DNA from: Patescibacteria group bacterium
GTDB taxonomy: Bacteria > Patescibacteriota > Microgenomatia > UBA12405
Reading direction: 5' to 3'
DNA: 8,319 nt
Assembly: GCA_018901355.1 (NCBI GenBank)
Contig: JAHIEZ010000069.1
Span: forward strand, 1 to 8,319
Part shown: positions 1-5,970 of the stretch, piece by piece
Layout of the letters: every line of letters begins with the position of its first letter
Position numbering within the stretch: position 1 is the stretch's first letter
Notes under the pieces: model-generated
Told to the model about the DNA's origin: nothing
Database searches by the model: none
What the model saw: the letters and a program-made list of their open reading frames with translations, nothing else
Made by a program: the position numbers and the translations under genes

Positions 1-380
1 ATGTGAGCTTCATCAATCACAAATACCTTAAATTTCAACTTGCTCGGAGATAGATAAGCTCTTTCTTTCATCACCCGAACGTCATCAATCCCTCTATTGG
101 AAGCCGCATCCATCTCCACTACATCCACACTGGCTCCTCTCAATAATTCCCGACAATTATCACACTTATTGCAAGGTTCTATCCCTTCTTTTTTTTCACA
201 ATTAAGGGCCCTGGCCAAAAGTCTGGCCGCTGAAGTTTTTCCCGAACCTTTTGGTCCCGCAAATAAAAAAGATTGGGGCCTATCTTTACTTTCCAAAATC
301 ATCGTTATCGACTTTACCACTTCCGGCAAATCTAAATCGGCCACTCTTTGCGGTCGATGTTTTAAGAAAAATACAGACAT
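1..380 (-). CDS. dnaX: DNA polymerase III subunit gamma/tau, N-terminal part (window edge cuts the 3' end)
   Basis: This is the AAA+ clamp-loader ATPase that, with delta and delta', loads the beta sliding clamp onto primed DNA. The visible 126 residues carry the family signatures in order. A short N-terminal 'LKHRPQ' stretch (residues 6-11) corresponds to the usual KYRP motif. Walker A GPKGSGKT is at 42-49. A zinc module has Cys at 61, 70, 73 and 76, followed by the characteristic 'DAASNRGIDD' segment (91-100). Walker B VFVIDEAH is at 119-126, where the window ends. The start is the ATG at 378-380; an in-frame TTG two codons upstream, 12 nt from a GGAG, is an alternative. No strong ribosome binding site is seen. 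It lies 49 nt downstream of ybeY on the same strand, so it is probably the distal gene of the rpsU-yqeY-ybeY run. Gamma versus tau form cannot be judged without the 3' end. Confidence 0.95.
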   Translation of the reverse strand, partial: MSVFFLKHRPQRVADLDLPEVVKSITMILESKDRPQSFLFAGPKGSGKTSAARLLARALNCEKKEGIEPCNKCDNCRELLRGASVDVVEMDAASNRGIDDVRVMKERAYLSPSKLKFKVFVIDEAH

Positions 381-429
381 TGCCAAATTTAACCAAATCT
401 CCGAACCTCAAACAATATTATCTTCTGTA

Positions 430-792
430 TCAAGCCTTCAAAAGCCCTTCCGTTCCGTGTTTCAACCAACCCTCCAATACCTCATATAAATCTTTTTTCA
501 AAAAAAATTTTTCGTATTTCAATTTTTCCGTACAAATTACTATATCTCCAATTCTTATCCTACCATCTTTGTCTCTTTCTGTTTTCATCGGAAAAGACAA
601 AACCTGCGGCACATAACTCATTTTTCGATATTTTTTATTCAAATCGCCGGCTCTCTTTCTACCCACAAAAACCAAACTCAACTCAGCCTCTTTTTGCCCC
701 GCTTCTCTCATCGCTTTTTTGGCCAAAAACAAAACCCTATCCTCGTCTAAACCCCAATTTTTATTATGAGAAATTAAAACTTTATTTACCAC
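430..792 (-). CDS. ybeY: YbeY-family rRNA maturation endonuclease with degenerate C-terminal metal motif
   Basis: YbeY is a single-strand-specific metallo-endoribonuclease that takes part in 16S rRNA 3'-end maturation and ribosome quality control. The 120-residue product has the family core: an Arg in 'VGRKRAGDLNKKYR' (43-56) and 'VLSFP' at 64-68, preceded by Gln where Asp is usual. 'RIGDIVIC' is at 80-87. The terminal helix ends 'WLKHGTEGLLKA' (109-120). The family hallmark HGxLHLxGYDH should stand here with three zinc-binding histidines, but only the first (H112) remains. The second position is Gly115+1 and the protein stops before the third. Neither other forward frame restores the motif, so a simple frameshift does not explain it. 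The start is GTG at 790-792, overlapping the end of yqeY by 11 nt. It is the only gene here ending in TGA, with an in-frame TAA three codons later. The family call is good; enzymatic activity is doubtful. Confidence 0.85.
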   Translation of the reverse strand: MVNKVLISHNKNWGLDEDRVLFLAKKAMREAGQKEAELSLVFVGRKRAGDLNKKYRKMSYVPQVLSFPMKTERDKDGRIRIGDIVICTEKLKYEKFFLKKDLYEVLEGWLKHGTEGLLKA

Positions 793-1225
793 TTATTTTT
801 TGAGAAACCATTTTTGCCACTAAAGTACCATCCGCTCTACCCTCAGTTTTAGCCATCACCTGCCCCATTATTTGGCCAAAATTAGCCCCTTCGTTTTGTC
901 CCAACACCTCATCTATTATCTTTTTCAGTTCGTCTTCTCCCATCTCTTGGGGCAAATATTTTTTAACCAAAACTATCTCTTCCTCTACTTCTGCCACCAA
1001 TTCTGCTCTTTTTGCCTTTTCAAACATTTCCCGGGATTCCTCTTTATTTTTAAGCTCTTTTTTTAGCACTGCCAATTCATCCCCACTTTTCATCTGCCCC
1101 GGCGGTAATTGCATTTCTTTTTTGTCCAACAAAGACACAAGATAGCGCAACATCCCTACCTTTTTTTTATTTCCTGCCTTTAAAGCTTCTACGCTTTCTT
1201 TTTTTAGCTGATCTTTAAGTAACAT
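782..1225 (-). CDS. yqeY: GatB/YqeY domain protein
   Basis: This 147-residue protein belongs to the YqeY family, which resembles the C-terminal helical tail domain of the amidotransferase subunit GatB. In other bacteria it is a stand-alone cytosolic protein of uncertain role, thought to be tRNA-related. Family features visible are an N-terminal helical segment with 'GMLRYLVSLLDKKE' (about residues 24-37), a charged helical middle, 'YLPQEMGEDEL' (about 91-101) and the terminal 'NFGQIMGQVMAKTEGRADG' block (about 115-133). The frame is open further upstream (to 1288), but the ATG at 1223-1225 is chosen because AGGAG lies 5 nt before it, and the upstream extension only shadows rpsU. The gene begins 11 nt inside the end of rpsU and itself overlaps ybeY by 11 nt. 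The order rpsU-yqeY followed by ybeY and other ribosome-related genes is common in bacteria. Confidence 0.93.
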   Translation of the reverse strand: MLLKDQLKKESVEALKAGNKKKVGMLRYLVSLLDKKEMQLPPGQMKSGDELAVLKKELKNKEESREMFEKAKRAELVAEVEEEIVLVKKYLPQEMGEDELKKIIDEVLGQNEGANFGQIMGQVMAKTEGRADGTLVAKMVSQKISGK

Positions 1226-1427
1226 TCTTTCTCCTTTTAGCTCTGCGACGACATTTTTTTTGATGGATAAACACCTTCTTTTTGGCATATCTTATTTCTG
1301 AAGGTTTACTGTAAGCCGCTCTTTTTTTTACCTCTTCGGTAATGTCTTCTTCCAAACACAGACGTCTAAATTTTCCGATGACATCATCTTTTGACTCGCC
1401 TTTCTTTTTTTTGACAATTATGGGCAT
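1215..1427 (-). CDS. rpsU: Small ribosomal subunit protein S21 (bS21)
   Basis: The 70-residue, strongly basic product matches bS21, which sits on the 30S platform near the anti-Shine-Dalgarno end of 16S rRNA and helps base pairing with mRNA leaders. The N-terminal 'MPIIVKKKKGES' leads into a helical core containing 'FRRLCLEEDI', and the tail is the usual Arg/Lys-rich segment (about 58-67). Length is typical for S21. The start is certain: an almost perfect ribosome binding site, AAGGAGGTGA, lies just upstream with 7 nt between AGGAGG and ATG. A promoter-like TTGCAA-17-TACAAT lies at 1461-1489. The gene heads the housekeeping run rpsU-yqeY-ybeY-dnaX and overlaps yqeY by 11 nt. Confidence 0.95.
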   Translation of the reverse strand: MPIIVKKKKGESKDDVIGKFRRLCLEEDITEEVKKRAAYSKPSEIRYAKKKVFIHQKKCRRRAKRRKNVT

Positions 1428-1431
1428 AAAT

Positions 1432-1441
1432 TCACCTCCTT
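1432..1441 (-). promoter_or_regulatory. Near-consensus ribosome binding site of rpsU
   Basis: Read on the minus strand this is AAGGAGGTGA, complementary over its whole length to the standard 16S rRNA 3' tail. It has 7 nt between AGGAGG and the ATG. It fixes the S21 start and contrasts with the surface genes upstream, most of which lack any recognisable Shine-Dalgarno sequence. Confidence 0.9.
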
Positions 1442-1460
1442 GACACTAAACTGACTCGCT

Positions 1461-1489
1461 ATTGTAACCCAAAACTATTGTCCTTGCAA
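1461..1489 (-). promoter_or_regulatory. Probable sigma-70 type promoter for rpsU-yqeY-ybeY-dnaX
   Basis: On the minus strand, TTGCAA (1489-1484, 4 of 6 consensus) is followed after exactly 17 nt by TACAAT (1466-1461, 5 of 6). This predicts a transcript start near 1454 and a leader of roughly 27 nt before the S21 ATG. The -35 and the spacer overlap the last codons and the TAG stop (1475-1477) of the dockerin-like gene upstream. It would let housekeeping genes be expressed independently of the surface cluster. No terminator is visible between the two, so read-through is also possible. Confidence 0.6.
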
Positions 1490-2125
1490 ACATTTTATTC
1501 TATCAATACTATTGATCACTCCGTTTTTGTCAAAGTCTACTCCGCTACACTCATCCTGAACTGTTGTTGGCACCACACTCTGTCCTCCCCCATCTCTACT
1601 ACAATCCAAAAAATCCAAACTATTAACCACCCCGTCTCCATTATAATCAGTTTCTCTGTTACAACTTGTATTTGTTGCACTTAGAGTTGGTATCAAGGTC
1701 ACTGCCGGTGCCACTGTCGGTACCACTTCCTCTGTAACCGTTGTTTTAAAAGAATAAGGAATGCCTTCGTTATCATAGACCTCATCTCCTACTCTAATTC
1801 TAAAATAATAGTTAACATTGGGTTTCAACGGAGACAAAGCTACTCTATGACTGGAGACAGCGGTTGCTTCCACCGCCCTTAAAAGTAAACTAGCCGGTGT
1901 TGTCCCATATTCCACTACTCCGGCACTTTCTTTATCTGAAGTCCAGCTTATTTCCGCTCCTCTGCCATCCGAATTGGCTGTTGCCTTGACCCCTTTTGGT
2001 TCTGCTCCTCCCGCCGCCGACCCCAAATAAGTTTTGGCTGTTCTCACTCCCAATACCCCCAACACCACCACCAAAAACATTATTAAAACCATGATGATAG
2101 TTTTGATCTTTACCTTGCCTTTCAT
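1475..2125 (-). CDS. Membrane-anchored FnIII-like protein with C-terminal dockerin-like domain
   Basis: The 216-residue product has an N-terminal membrane segment (about 8-27, after a Lys-rich start), so it is a signal-anchor or secreted surface protein. Residues about 42-130 look like a fibronectin-III/purple-acid-phosphatase N-domain fold: 'ISWTSDKESAGVVEYG' (59-74), 'HRVALSPLKPNVNYYFRI' (93-110) and 'YSFKTT' (124-129). A Pro/Thr/Val linker follows. The C-terminus has two complete EF-hand-type calcium loops as in dockerins. Loop 1 has D160, N162, D164, N168 and D171. Loop 2 has D197, D199, N201, N205 and D208. Each is bracketed by a cysteine pair (C155/C175 and C193/C212). Its likely role is to bind a cohesin partner, with the cohesin-like proteins encoded just upstream as obvious candidates. 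It starts 4 nt after the LPETG cohesin gene, with no strong ribosome binding site. No catalytic domain is seen. Confidence 0.85.
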   Translation of the reverse strand: MKGKVKIKTIIMVLIMFLVVVLGVLGVRTAKTYLGSAAGGAEPKGVKATANSDGRGAEISWTSDKESAGVVEYGTTPASLLLRAVEATAVSSHRVALSPLKPNVNYYFRIRVGDEVYDNEGIPYSFKTTVTEEVVPTVAPAVTLIPTLSATNTSCNRETDYNGDGVVNSLDFLDCSRDGGGQSVVPTTVQDECSGVDFDKNGVINSIDRIKCLQGQ

Positions 2126-2129
2126 AAAT

Positions 2130-2849
2130 TTACAACCATCTCACCATTAACGCTCCCAAAACACTGACTATGCCAAAAACCACCATTCCCACCGTTCCTG
2201 CCACCCCTCCCGTTTCCGGTAATTGAGCCGCACTGGTTGGAGTGCTAGTCGATCCTGTCGCTGCTGTTGTTGGTACCGTAGTACTAACAGCTCCGGTGTT
2301 TCCTCCCACCGCCGTAATGGTATAAGAACCGCTTTGATTGGAAGCACAAGCCACTATATCCAAAGCACTACCGTTAACCACATTTGTATCCGTTGTCTCC
2401 CCGGTCACACAAGTAAAATTAACACTAGCCACCCCTGCCGCTTTGGCTCTAAAATTTAAACGCATAAAATCTTCATTTCCTGCCTCAGCCAAATAAGGAC
2501 TCATGCCCACCGACGGCACTGTCACTCTAAAAGTACCGGCACTATTGTCAAAAGTAGCTCTAGTCGGATCGGTAAAATTACATTCCAAAAAAGTACAAAT
2601 AATTGCTCCCTCTACCTTGCTGATAGACGATAATTCCAATTTACTGGCATCAAAAGTCCCTTCCACATCTATTCCCAATATTCCTTCTCCTCCGGAATTA
2701 ACTCCCACCAATACCGAAAAATTAGACCCTTGCTCATAAGTCTGTACTGCCGGATTTAGGGTAAAATAAGCCACCGCCAACACCGCCCTAACCCTACCTG
2801 CTCCCAAAAACAAAAATAATATCAACAACCCGGCCAACTTAATTTTCAT
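2130..2849 (-). CDS. Secreted cohesin-like protein with LPETG cell-wall sorting signal
   Basis: The 239-residue product starts with a signal peptide (hydrophobic 5-17; possible cleavage after 'VRA' at 20-22 or 'AVA' at 25-27). A cohesin-like beta-sandwich domain follows (about 27-179): 'VQTYEQGSNFSVLVGVNSGG' (35-54), 'GTFDASKLELSS' (64-75) and 'FMRLNFRAKAAGVASVNF' (128-145). It contains four cysteines (85, 90, 147, 168). A Thr/Ser/Ala-rich linker (183-208) leads to a sorting signal: LPETGG (210-215), a hydrophobic stretch (217-235) and a terminal Arg. Sortases cleave such signals between Thr and Gly and attach the protein covalently to the cell envelope; no sortase is encoded in this window. 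The role inferred is a surface-fixed docking site for dockerin-bearing proteins. Its ATG overlaps the stop of the preceding cohesin-like gene by one base (TAATG), implying translational coupling; no Shine-Dalgarno is evident. Confidence 0.87.
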   Translation of the reverse strand: MKIKLAGLLILFLFLGAGRVRAVLAVAYFTLNPAVQTYEQGSNFSVLVGVNSGGEGILGIDVEGTFDASKLELSSISKVEGAIICTFLECNFTDPTRATFDNSAGTFRVTVPSVGMSPYLAEAGNEDFMRLNFRAKAAGVASVNFTCVTGETTDTNVVNGSALDIVACASNQSGSYTITAVGGNTGAVSTTVPTTAATGSTSTPTSAAQLPETGGVAGTVGMVVFGIVSVLGALMVRWL

Positions 2850-3454
2850 TATTTTACTGTTTCAATTTCTAAACTGCTAATACTAAAAGGCAAAACCTTT
2901 CCGGTTTTGCTCTCTACAAACATGGTAACAGACTCATCGCTGCTGTTACCAGTGGCAATTGAAATTTGCCCCCGTCCTACCTTCAATGCCCTTACCTCAA
3001 AAGTCATTAATTCCAATACCTCAGACTGGTTCAAAGATACTCCATTTTCTGCCGTTATCAAATAAGTCACCACCACTAAACTCGTTTTCTCACTCACTTT
3101 GCTAAATACCGGCTTAGGTAATTTTCCCGAAAAAGATAAATTAGAAATTTCCATCACTTCAGGATCATAAGACAAATATAATTCTGCTGAGTCAAAAGAC
3201 AGATCTCTCATTCCCACCACATTCAAAGCTACCTCATATTTTTTCCCCACCGTCATTGTTTTGCTTTCCGTCGCAAAAGACAAACCCAAAACAGGATCTT
3301 CTTTTTCTAAAACGTCTTCTGTTTCCTCAGCTACGGTGACCGGTTTAATCGCTTTCTTTTTATTTTCCAATTCACTTATCAAAACCACACTTTCCACAAT
3401 CACCACCACCGCTACCAATGGTAATAAAAATTTTATAAAATCTTCTTTTTTCAT
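2849..3454 (-). CDS. Membrane-anchored cohesin-like protein
   Basis: The 201-residue product has an N-terminal transmembrane anchor (about 8-27), a charged Lys/Glu spacer (30-53) and a cohesin-like domain filling the rest. Typical cohesin features are 'MTVGKKYEVALNVVG' (67-81), 'AELYLSYDPEVMEIS' (90-104), where the Y-D-P turn is characteristic, and 'LMTFEVRALKVGRGQISI' (149-166). It has no cysteine, unlike its neighbours, and no sorting signal, so it should stay on the membrane by its anchor. The frame is open to a TTG at 3481. The ATG at 3452-3454 is preferred because it gives the lysine-rich start (MKKEDF) expected before a membrane anchor. Neither start has a clear ribosome binding site. 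It follows the cohesin/dockerin gene by 33 nt and overlaps the LPETG gene by one base. Confidence 0.85.
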   Translation of the reverse strand: MKKEDFIKFLLPLVAVVVIVESVVLISELENKKKAIKPVTVAEETEDVLEKEDPVLGLSFATESKTMTVGKKYEVALNVVGMRDLSFDSAELYLSYDPEVMEISNLSFSGKLPKPVFSKVSEKTSLVVVTYLITAENGVSLNQSEVLELMTFEVRALKVGRGQISIATGNSSDESVTMFVESKTGKVLPFSISSLEIETVK

Positions 3455-3487
3455 TTCTGTTTTATTTAAATAATTTAACAATTTTTA

Positions 3488-4687
3488 CTAATAAAGTTGA
3501 TCTCTTTTTTCGCTTAGAGACAACATCAATATTGCCAAATCAATATTACCCACCCAACAATTACCGTCAAAATCTCCATTAACCCTCTCTCCTGTTGACA
3601 AGCCCGTTCTGCTTACACTAATTCTAGATTTTACATAAGAAAAATCTCTCCCATCAATTTTCCCATCAGGCACCCCATCTTCACTCCCGGTCACATCCCC
3701 TGCCAGTATTGGATAGGCCGAAAAGTCATAAAGGGGAGAAGTATCTGTATCTGCAGTAATTTCTATCTCTCCTCCGGCTTTGTCATAATTAGTTTCCTGA
3801 CCATCTTTGCCATACTTAATTTGCAGATGCATCGGCCCTTTCAAAAATACTGCCAAGTTATCTCTCCTGGTCCAATCTGCCCCTAACCAAAAGCCGGTGG
3901 CGAATACCACTTCCCCCTTGTCAGTTTTTTCTCCCGTATTCGTCATCGGCACTTCTTCAAAAACCGCCGTCTCTCCTCCCCCCATCACCACCACCGTCAC
4001 AGGCCAATCTTGTCCACAGACCGCTTCTGTCTCTCTTAGTCCGCTAAAGGCTGTTTTAAAACTAAGCACCAAACCCTCGTTCTCGTCATCGGGTACATCC
4101 GTCGGTTCCGGAATATCTCCTCCACCAACCACATAATCTCTGCCATAAACCTGTCCTATTTCTATTTCTTTGTCATTAGAACCGGGATTTACTCCCACTA
4201 CCTTTGATTTCTCTTTCCACACCTCAAACCTTCCCTCTCCTTCCGTTAAAGCCGCAAATCTCAGTTTAGCCACTCTCACCGCTCCAAATTGCAGATCCTC
4301 GGCCCCCTGACTGGAAGTGATAGTGAAGTTAACACATTTTTCTCCATCTTTTACCATCATTCTTACCAATGGTTCCGCGGAGAAACCAGCTAAAGTGTTA
4401 CCTTCTATTGCATCAGTAGCTCTCAAATCAATTTCAGGGCCATAGCACAAAACCGATCTTACTTGACTTACTTTGGCCTCGTTCCTACTCTCCACAAACA
4501 AATCTACTTCAAACTGTTGGCCTACTGCCAAATCCAATCTTTGCTCGTGATTTAAAATATACATATCCGCTCCGGCAAAAGTCGCCCCTCTTCTGGTTTC
4601 CTGATTTTTCATCACCAAAGCCAAAGAAGCCAACAAAGCCACTATCAACAAAAATCCGATTATATATAAGGAATTGTTTTTTTTCAT
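3488..4687 (-). CDS. Scaffoldin-like surface protein: cohesin-like N-domain plus dockerin-like C-domain
   Basis: The 399-residue product has an N-terminal membrane segment (about 8-26). A cohesin-like domain follows (about 40-187): 'LDLAVGQQFEVDLFVES' at 51-67 and 'VAKLRFAALTEGEGRFEV' at 139-156. After an acidic Pro/Asp linker (190-205) there is a second beta-rich domain (about 206-312) with 'AVFLKGPMHLQIKYG' (279-293). That kind of domain sits in front of dockerins in other proteins of this type as I recall them. The C-terminus is dockerin-like. Loop 1 is interrupted by extra residues (D331 to D341, then D345 and D348). Loop 2 runs D372, D374, N376, G380, D383. Carrying both partner types, it could chain proteins together as a scaffoldin does. 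AGGA lies 7 nt before the ATG. The gene starts one base after the stop of the Cys-rich gene, so the two are surely cotranscribed. The cohesin call rests on pattern, not on a search. Confidence 0.82.
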   Translation of the reverse strand: MKKNNSLYIIGFLLIVALLASLALVMKNQETRRGATFAGADMYILNHEQRLDLAVGQQFEVDLFVESRNEAKVSQVRSVLCYGPEIDLRATDAIEGNTLAGFSAEPLVRMMVKDGEKCVNFTITSSQGAEDLQFGAVRVAKLRFAALTEGEGRFEVWKEKSKVVGVNPGSNDKEIEIGQVYGRDYVVGGGDIPEPTDVPDDENEGLVLSFKTAFSGLRETEAVCGQDWPVTVVVMGGGETAVFEEVPMTNTGEKTDKGEVVFATGFWLGADWTRRDNLAVFLKGPMHLQIKYGKDGQETNYDKAGGEIEITADTDTSPLYDFSAYPILAGDVTGSEDGVPDGKIDGRDFSYVKSRISVSRTGLSTGERVNGDFDGNCWVGNIDLAILMLSLSEKRDQLY

Positions 4688-4688
4688 T

Positions 4689-5951
4689 TTAATTTCCTAA
4701 ATTTAACATGTATGCTTCTCTCCAAATTTCTCTATCATCAATGTCCACATAACCGTCACAATTGAAATCTCCCGCCCAATCTGCTTTTTGGATATCCCCC
4801 ATTTGGCCCGTCACATAATCAGCTCTCCATAGTTCCATCTCTGCCAAATCAGCCCCTCCCAGTCTGTTACACTCCCCAATCGAAGGCGTTGCTATCGGCA
4901 CCAAACTAAACTCTATCCCACTTTGCCAATCACTGGTTTTGGGCATAAAAGTCAAACCACAGCCTGTTCCTTCGGCCACCACCGTCGGATTAGCCGCATT
5001 TTTCAGCTTATCTCCCCGATCAAATACTTTCCAGCTACCACAAGTCAAACCACACTCTGTTGGTGGTTGCAAAATCACCGTAAATTCTCTGTTTTTGTAA
5101 ACTCTCATATCAAAATGTCCACCATTGTCATCTTCAATCCAGCCCAATCTCACATTTCTGGAAACGTCAAAACCAATCCCCACTTTATTGACACAATCCG
5201 TCTTTTTTGACGGCCAATCATGTTTTGCCGTCCCATCATCTTTTCTTTTCTTATCCATCCATCGATTTCCTCCTTCCATCACCGTTCCGTTAAACCACAC
5301 CGAAGACGAAGGACCACTTTCTGTTTTACCATTATCATCCAACCCTCCACACTCACAACAACCATCACCGGAACCAGAACAATAATCGCTTTCTCCTTTC
5401 CAGGCACTCTGTCCGCAACTTGCTGCACATTGATTCTGATTAGTACACCAACTACAAGTTTGTGGAACTATCGGTACACTCGTCGGGTTCAATCTCCCAC
5501 TTCCACTGGCACTCGTCGGATTCACTACCAATGCCACATAACGACATTTTCTTGGACTACCACTACAGCTATCGAGTCTAAATCCCGTCTTAATCGGACA
5601 ATCATCTGGCGTCATACACTCACCCTGAACCAAAATAGTCGGCTCCGGTTCTATCGATGTTACCGGTTTTACCGTCGGCTCTGCCCATGGTGGCAAACAA
5701 CAAACACCCTCAAAACACTTCTTATTCGATTCAACATAATTCAAATTGCACGGATACCAACCAATACACTTCCCCCCAGCCTGTTCACACTCCGAAACCG
5801 GCACCGCCGCATTCTTTTCCAGGTTTTGATTTCTCTCTACCAGCTTAGCCGCCACCGGTACGGCAATCGCCATTATCACCAAACCAATAATCAAAAGAAT
5901 CTGAGCCAAACCACTCACTCTGTTAAACTTAATCATATACCAGTAAATCAT
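4689..5951 (-). CDS. Cysteine-rich membrane-anchored protein with C-terminal dockerin-like module
   Basis: The 420-residue product has an N-terminal transmembrane helix (about 15-36). An extracellular Cys-rich region (55-201) follows with 18 of the protein's 24 cysteines, including CC pairs at 84-85 and 198-199 and Pro/Thr linkers. Residues about 215-355 form a beta-rich domain rich in Trp and Gly that I do not recognise. The end (359-414) is a dockerin-like duplicated motif. The second half has an intact calcium loop (D395, N397, D399, D403, D406). The first half aligns with it residue by residue ('ELWRADY' against 'EIWREAY') but its loop has lost ligands. The start is either ATG 5949-5951 or ATG 5934-5936 (MIKFNRVSG). 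Neither has a ribosome binding site, and a promoter-like pair at 5942-5970 would put the transcript start near the second. It is the first gene of the surface cluster, divergent from the GH39-like gene. Confidence 0.85.
   Translation of the reverse strand: MIYWYMIKFNRVSGLAQILLIIGLVIMAIAVPVAAKLVERNQNLEKNAAVPVSECEQAGGKCIGWYPCNLNYVESNKKCFEGVCCLPPWAEPTVKPVTSIEPEPTILVQGECMTPDDCPIKTGFRLDSCSGSPRKCRYVALVVNPTSASGSGRLNPTSVPIVPQTCSWCTNQNQCAASCGQSAWKGESDYCSGSGDGCCECGGLDDNGKTESGPSSSVWFNGTVMEGGNRWMDKKRKDDGTAKHDWPSKKTDCVNKVGIGFDVSRNVRLGWIEDDNGGHFDMRVYKNREFTVILQPPTECGLTCGSWKVFDRGDKLKNAANPTVVAEGTGCGLTFMPKTSDWQSGIEFSLVPIATPSIGECNRLGGADLAEMELWRADYVTGQMGDIQKADWAGDFNCDGYVDIDDREIWREAYMLNLGN
4695..4698 (-). promoter_or_regulatory. 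Ribosome binding site of the cohesin/dockerin (scaffoldin-like) gene
   Basis: On the minus strand this is AGGA, 7 nt before the ATG at 4687. It lies inside the final codons of the preceding Cys-rich gene, whose TAA is one base from the ATG. It is the only clear Shine-Dalgarno element within the five-gene surface cluster. Confidence 0.6.
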
Positions 5952-5970
5952 TTGACTAAAACCAAGTCAA
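5942..5970 (-). promoter_or_regulatory. Candidate promoter for the surface-protein cluster
   Basis: On the minus strand, TTGACT (5970-5965, 5 of 6 consensus) is followed after 17 nt by TTTACT (5947-5942, 4 of 6). The predicted transcript start lies near 5935, almost on the second possible ATG (5936) of the Cys-rich gene. That would give a leaderless or nearly leaderless mRNA, in keeping with the lack of a ribosome binding site. The -10 box is weak, so this is tentative. Confidence 0.45.
5952..5970. repeat. Perfect inverted repeat in the divergent promoter region
   Basis: The arms TTGACT (5952-5957) and AGTCAA (5965-5970) are exact reverse complements separated by 7 nt. Each arm doubles as a -35-like box for one of the two diverging genes. 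It could be an operator for a dimeric regulator, or simply two -35 boxes placed symmetrically. Confidence 0.6.

Noticed and set aside
421..480. A frameshift or alternative genetic code (UGA as Gly or Trp) as the cause of the missing YbeY motif.
   Set aside because: Reading through TGA adds only three residues before TAA and does not give GxxH. The other two frames have no matching residues, and no other gene in the window needs UGA as sense.
1226..1288. Longer YqeY starting upstream at 1288.
   Set aside because: The extra 21 residues lie over the rpsU coding region in another frame, and a good Shine-Dalgarno points to the ATG at 1225.
4689..5951. Type IV prepilin-like N-terminus of the Cys-rich protein (short basic start, Gly, then a hydrophobic helix).
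   Set aside because: The residue five places after the Gly is not Glu, and the long Cys-rich body with a dockerin-like end is unlike a pilin. A plain membrane anchor is simpler.
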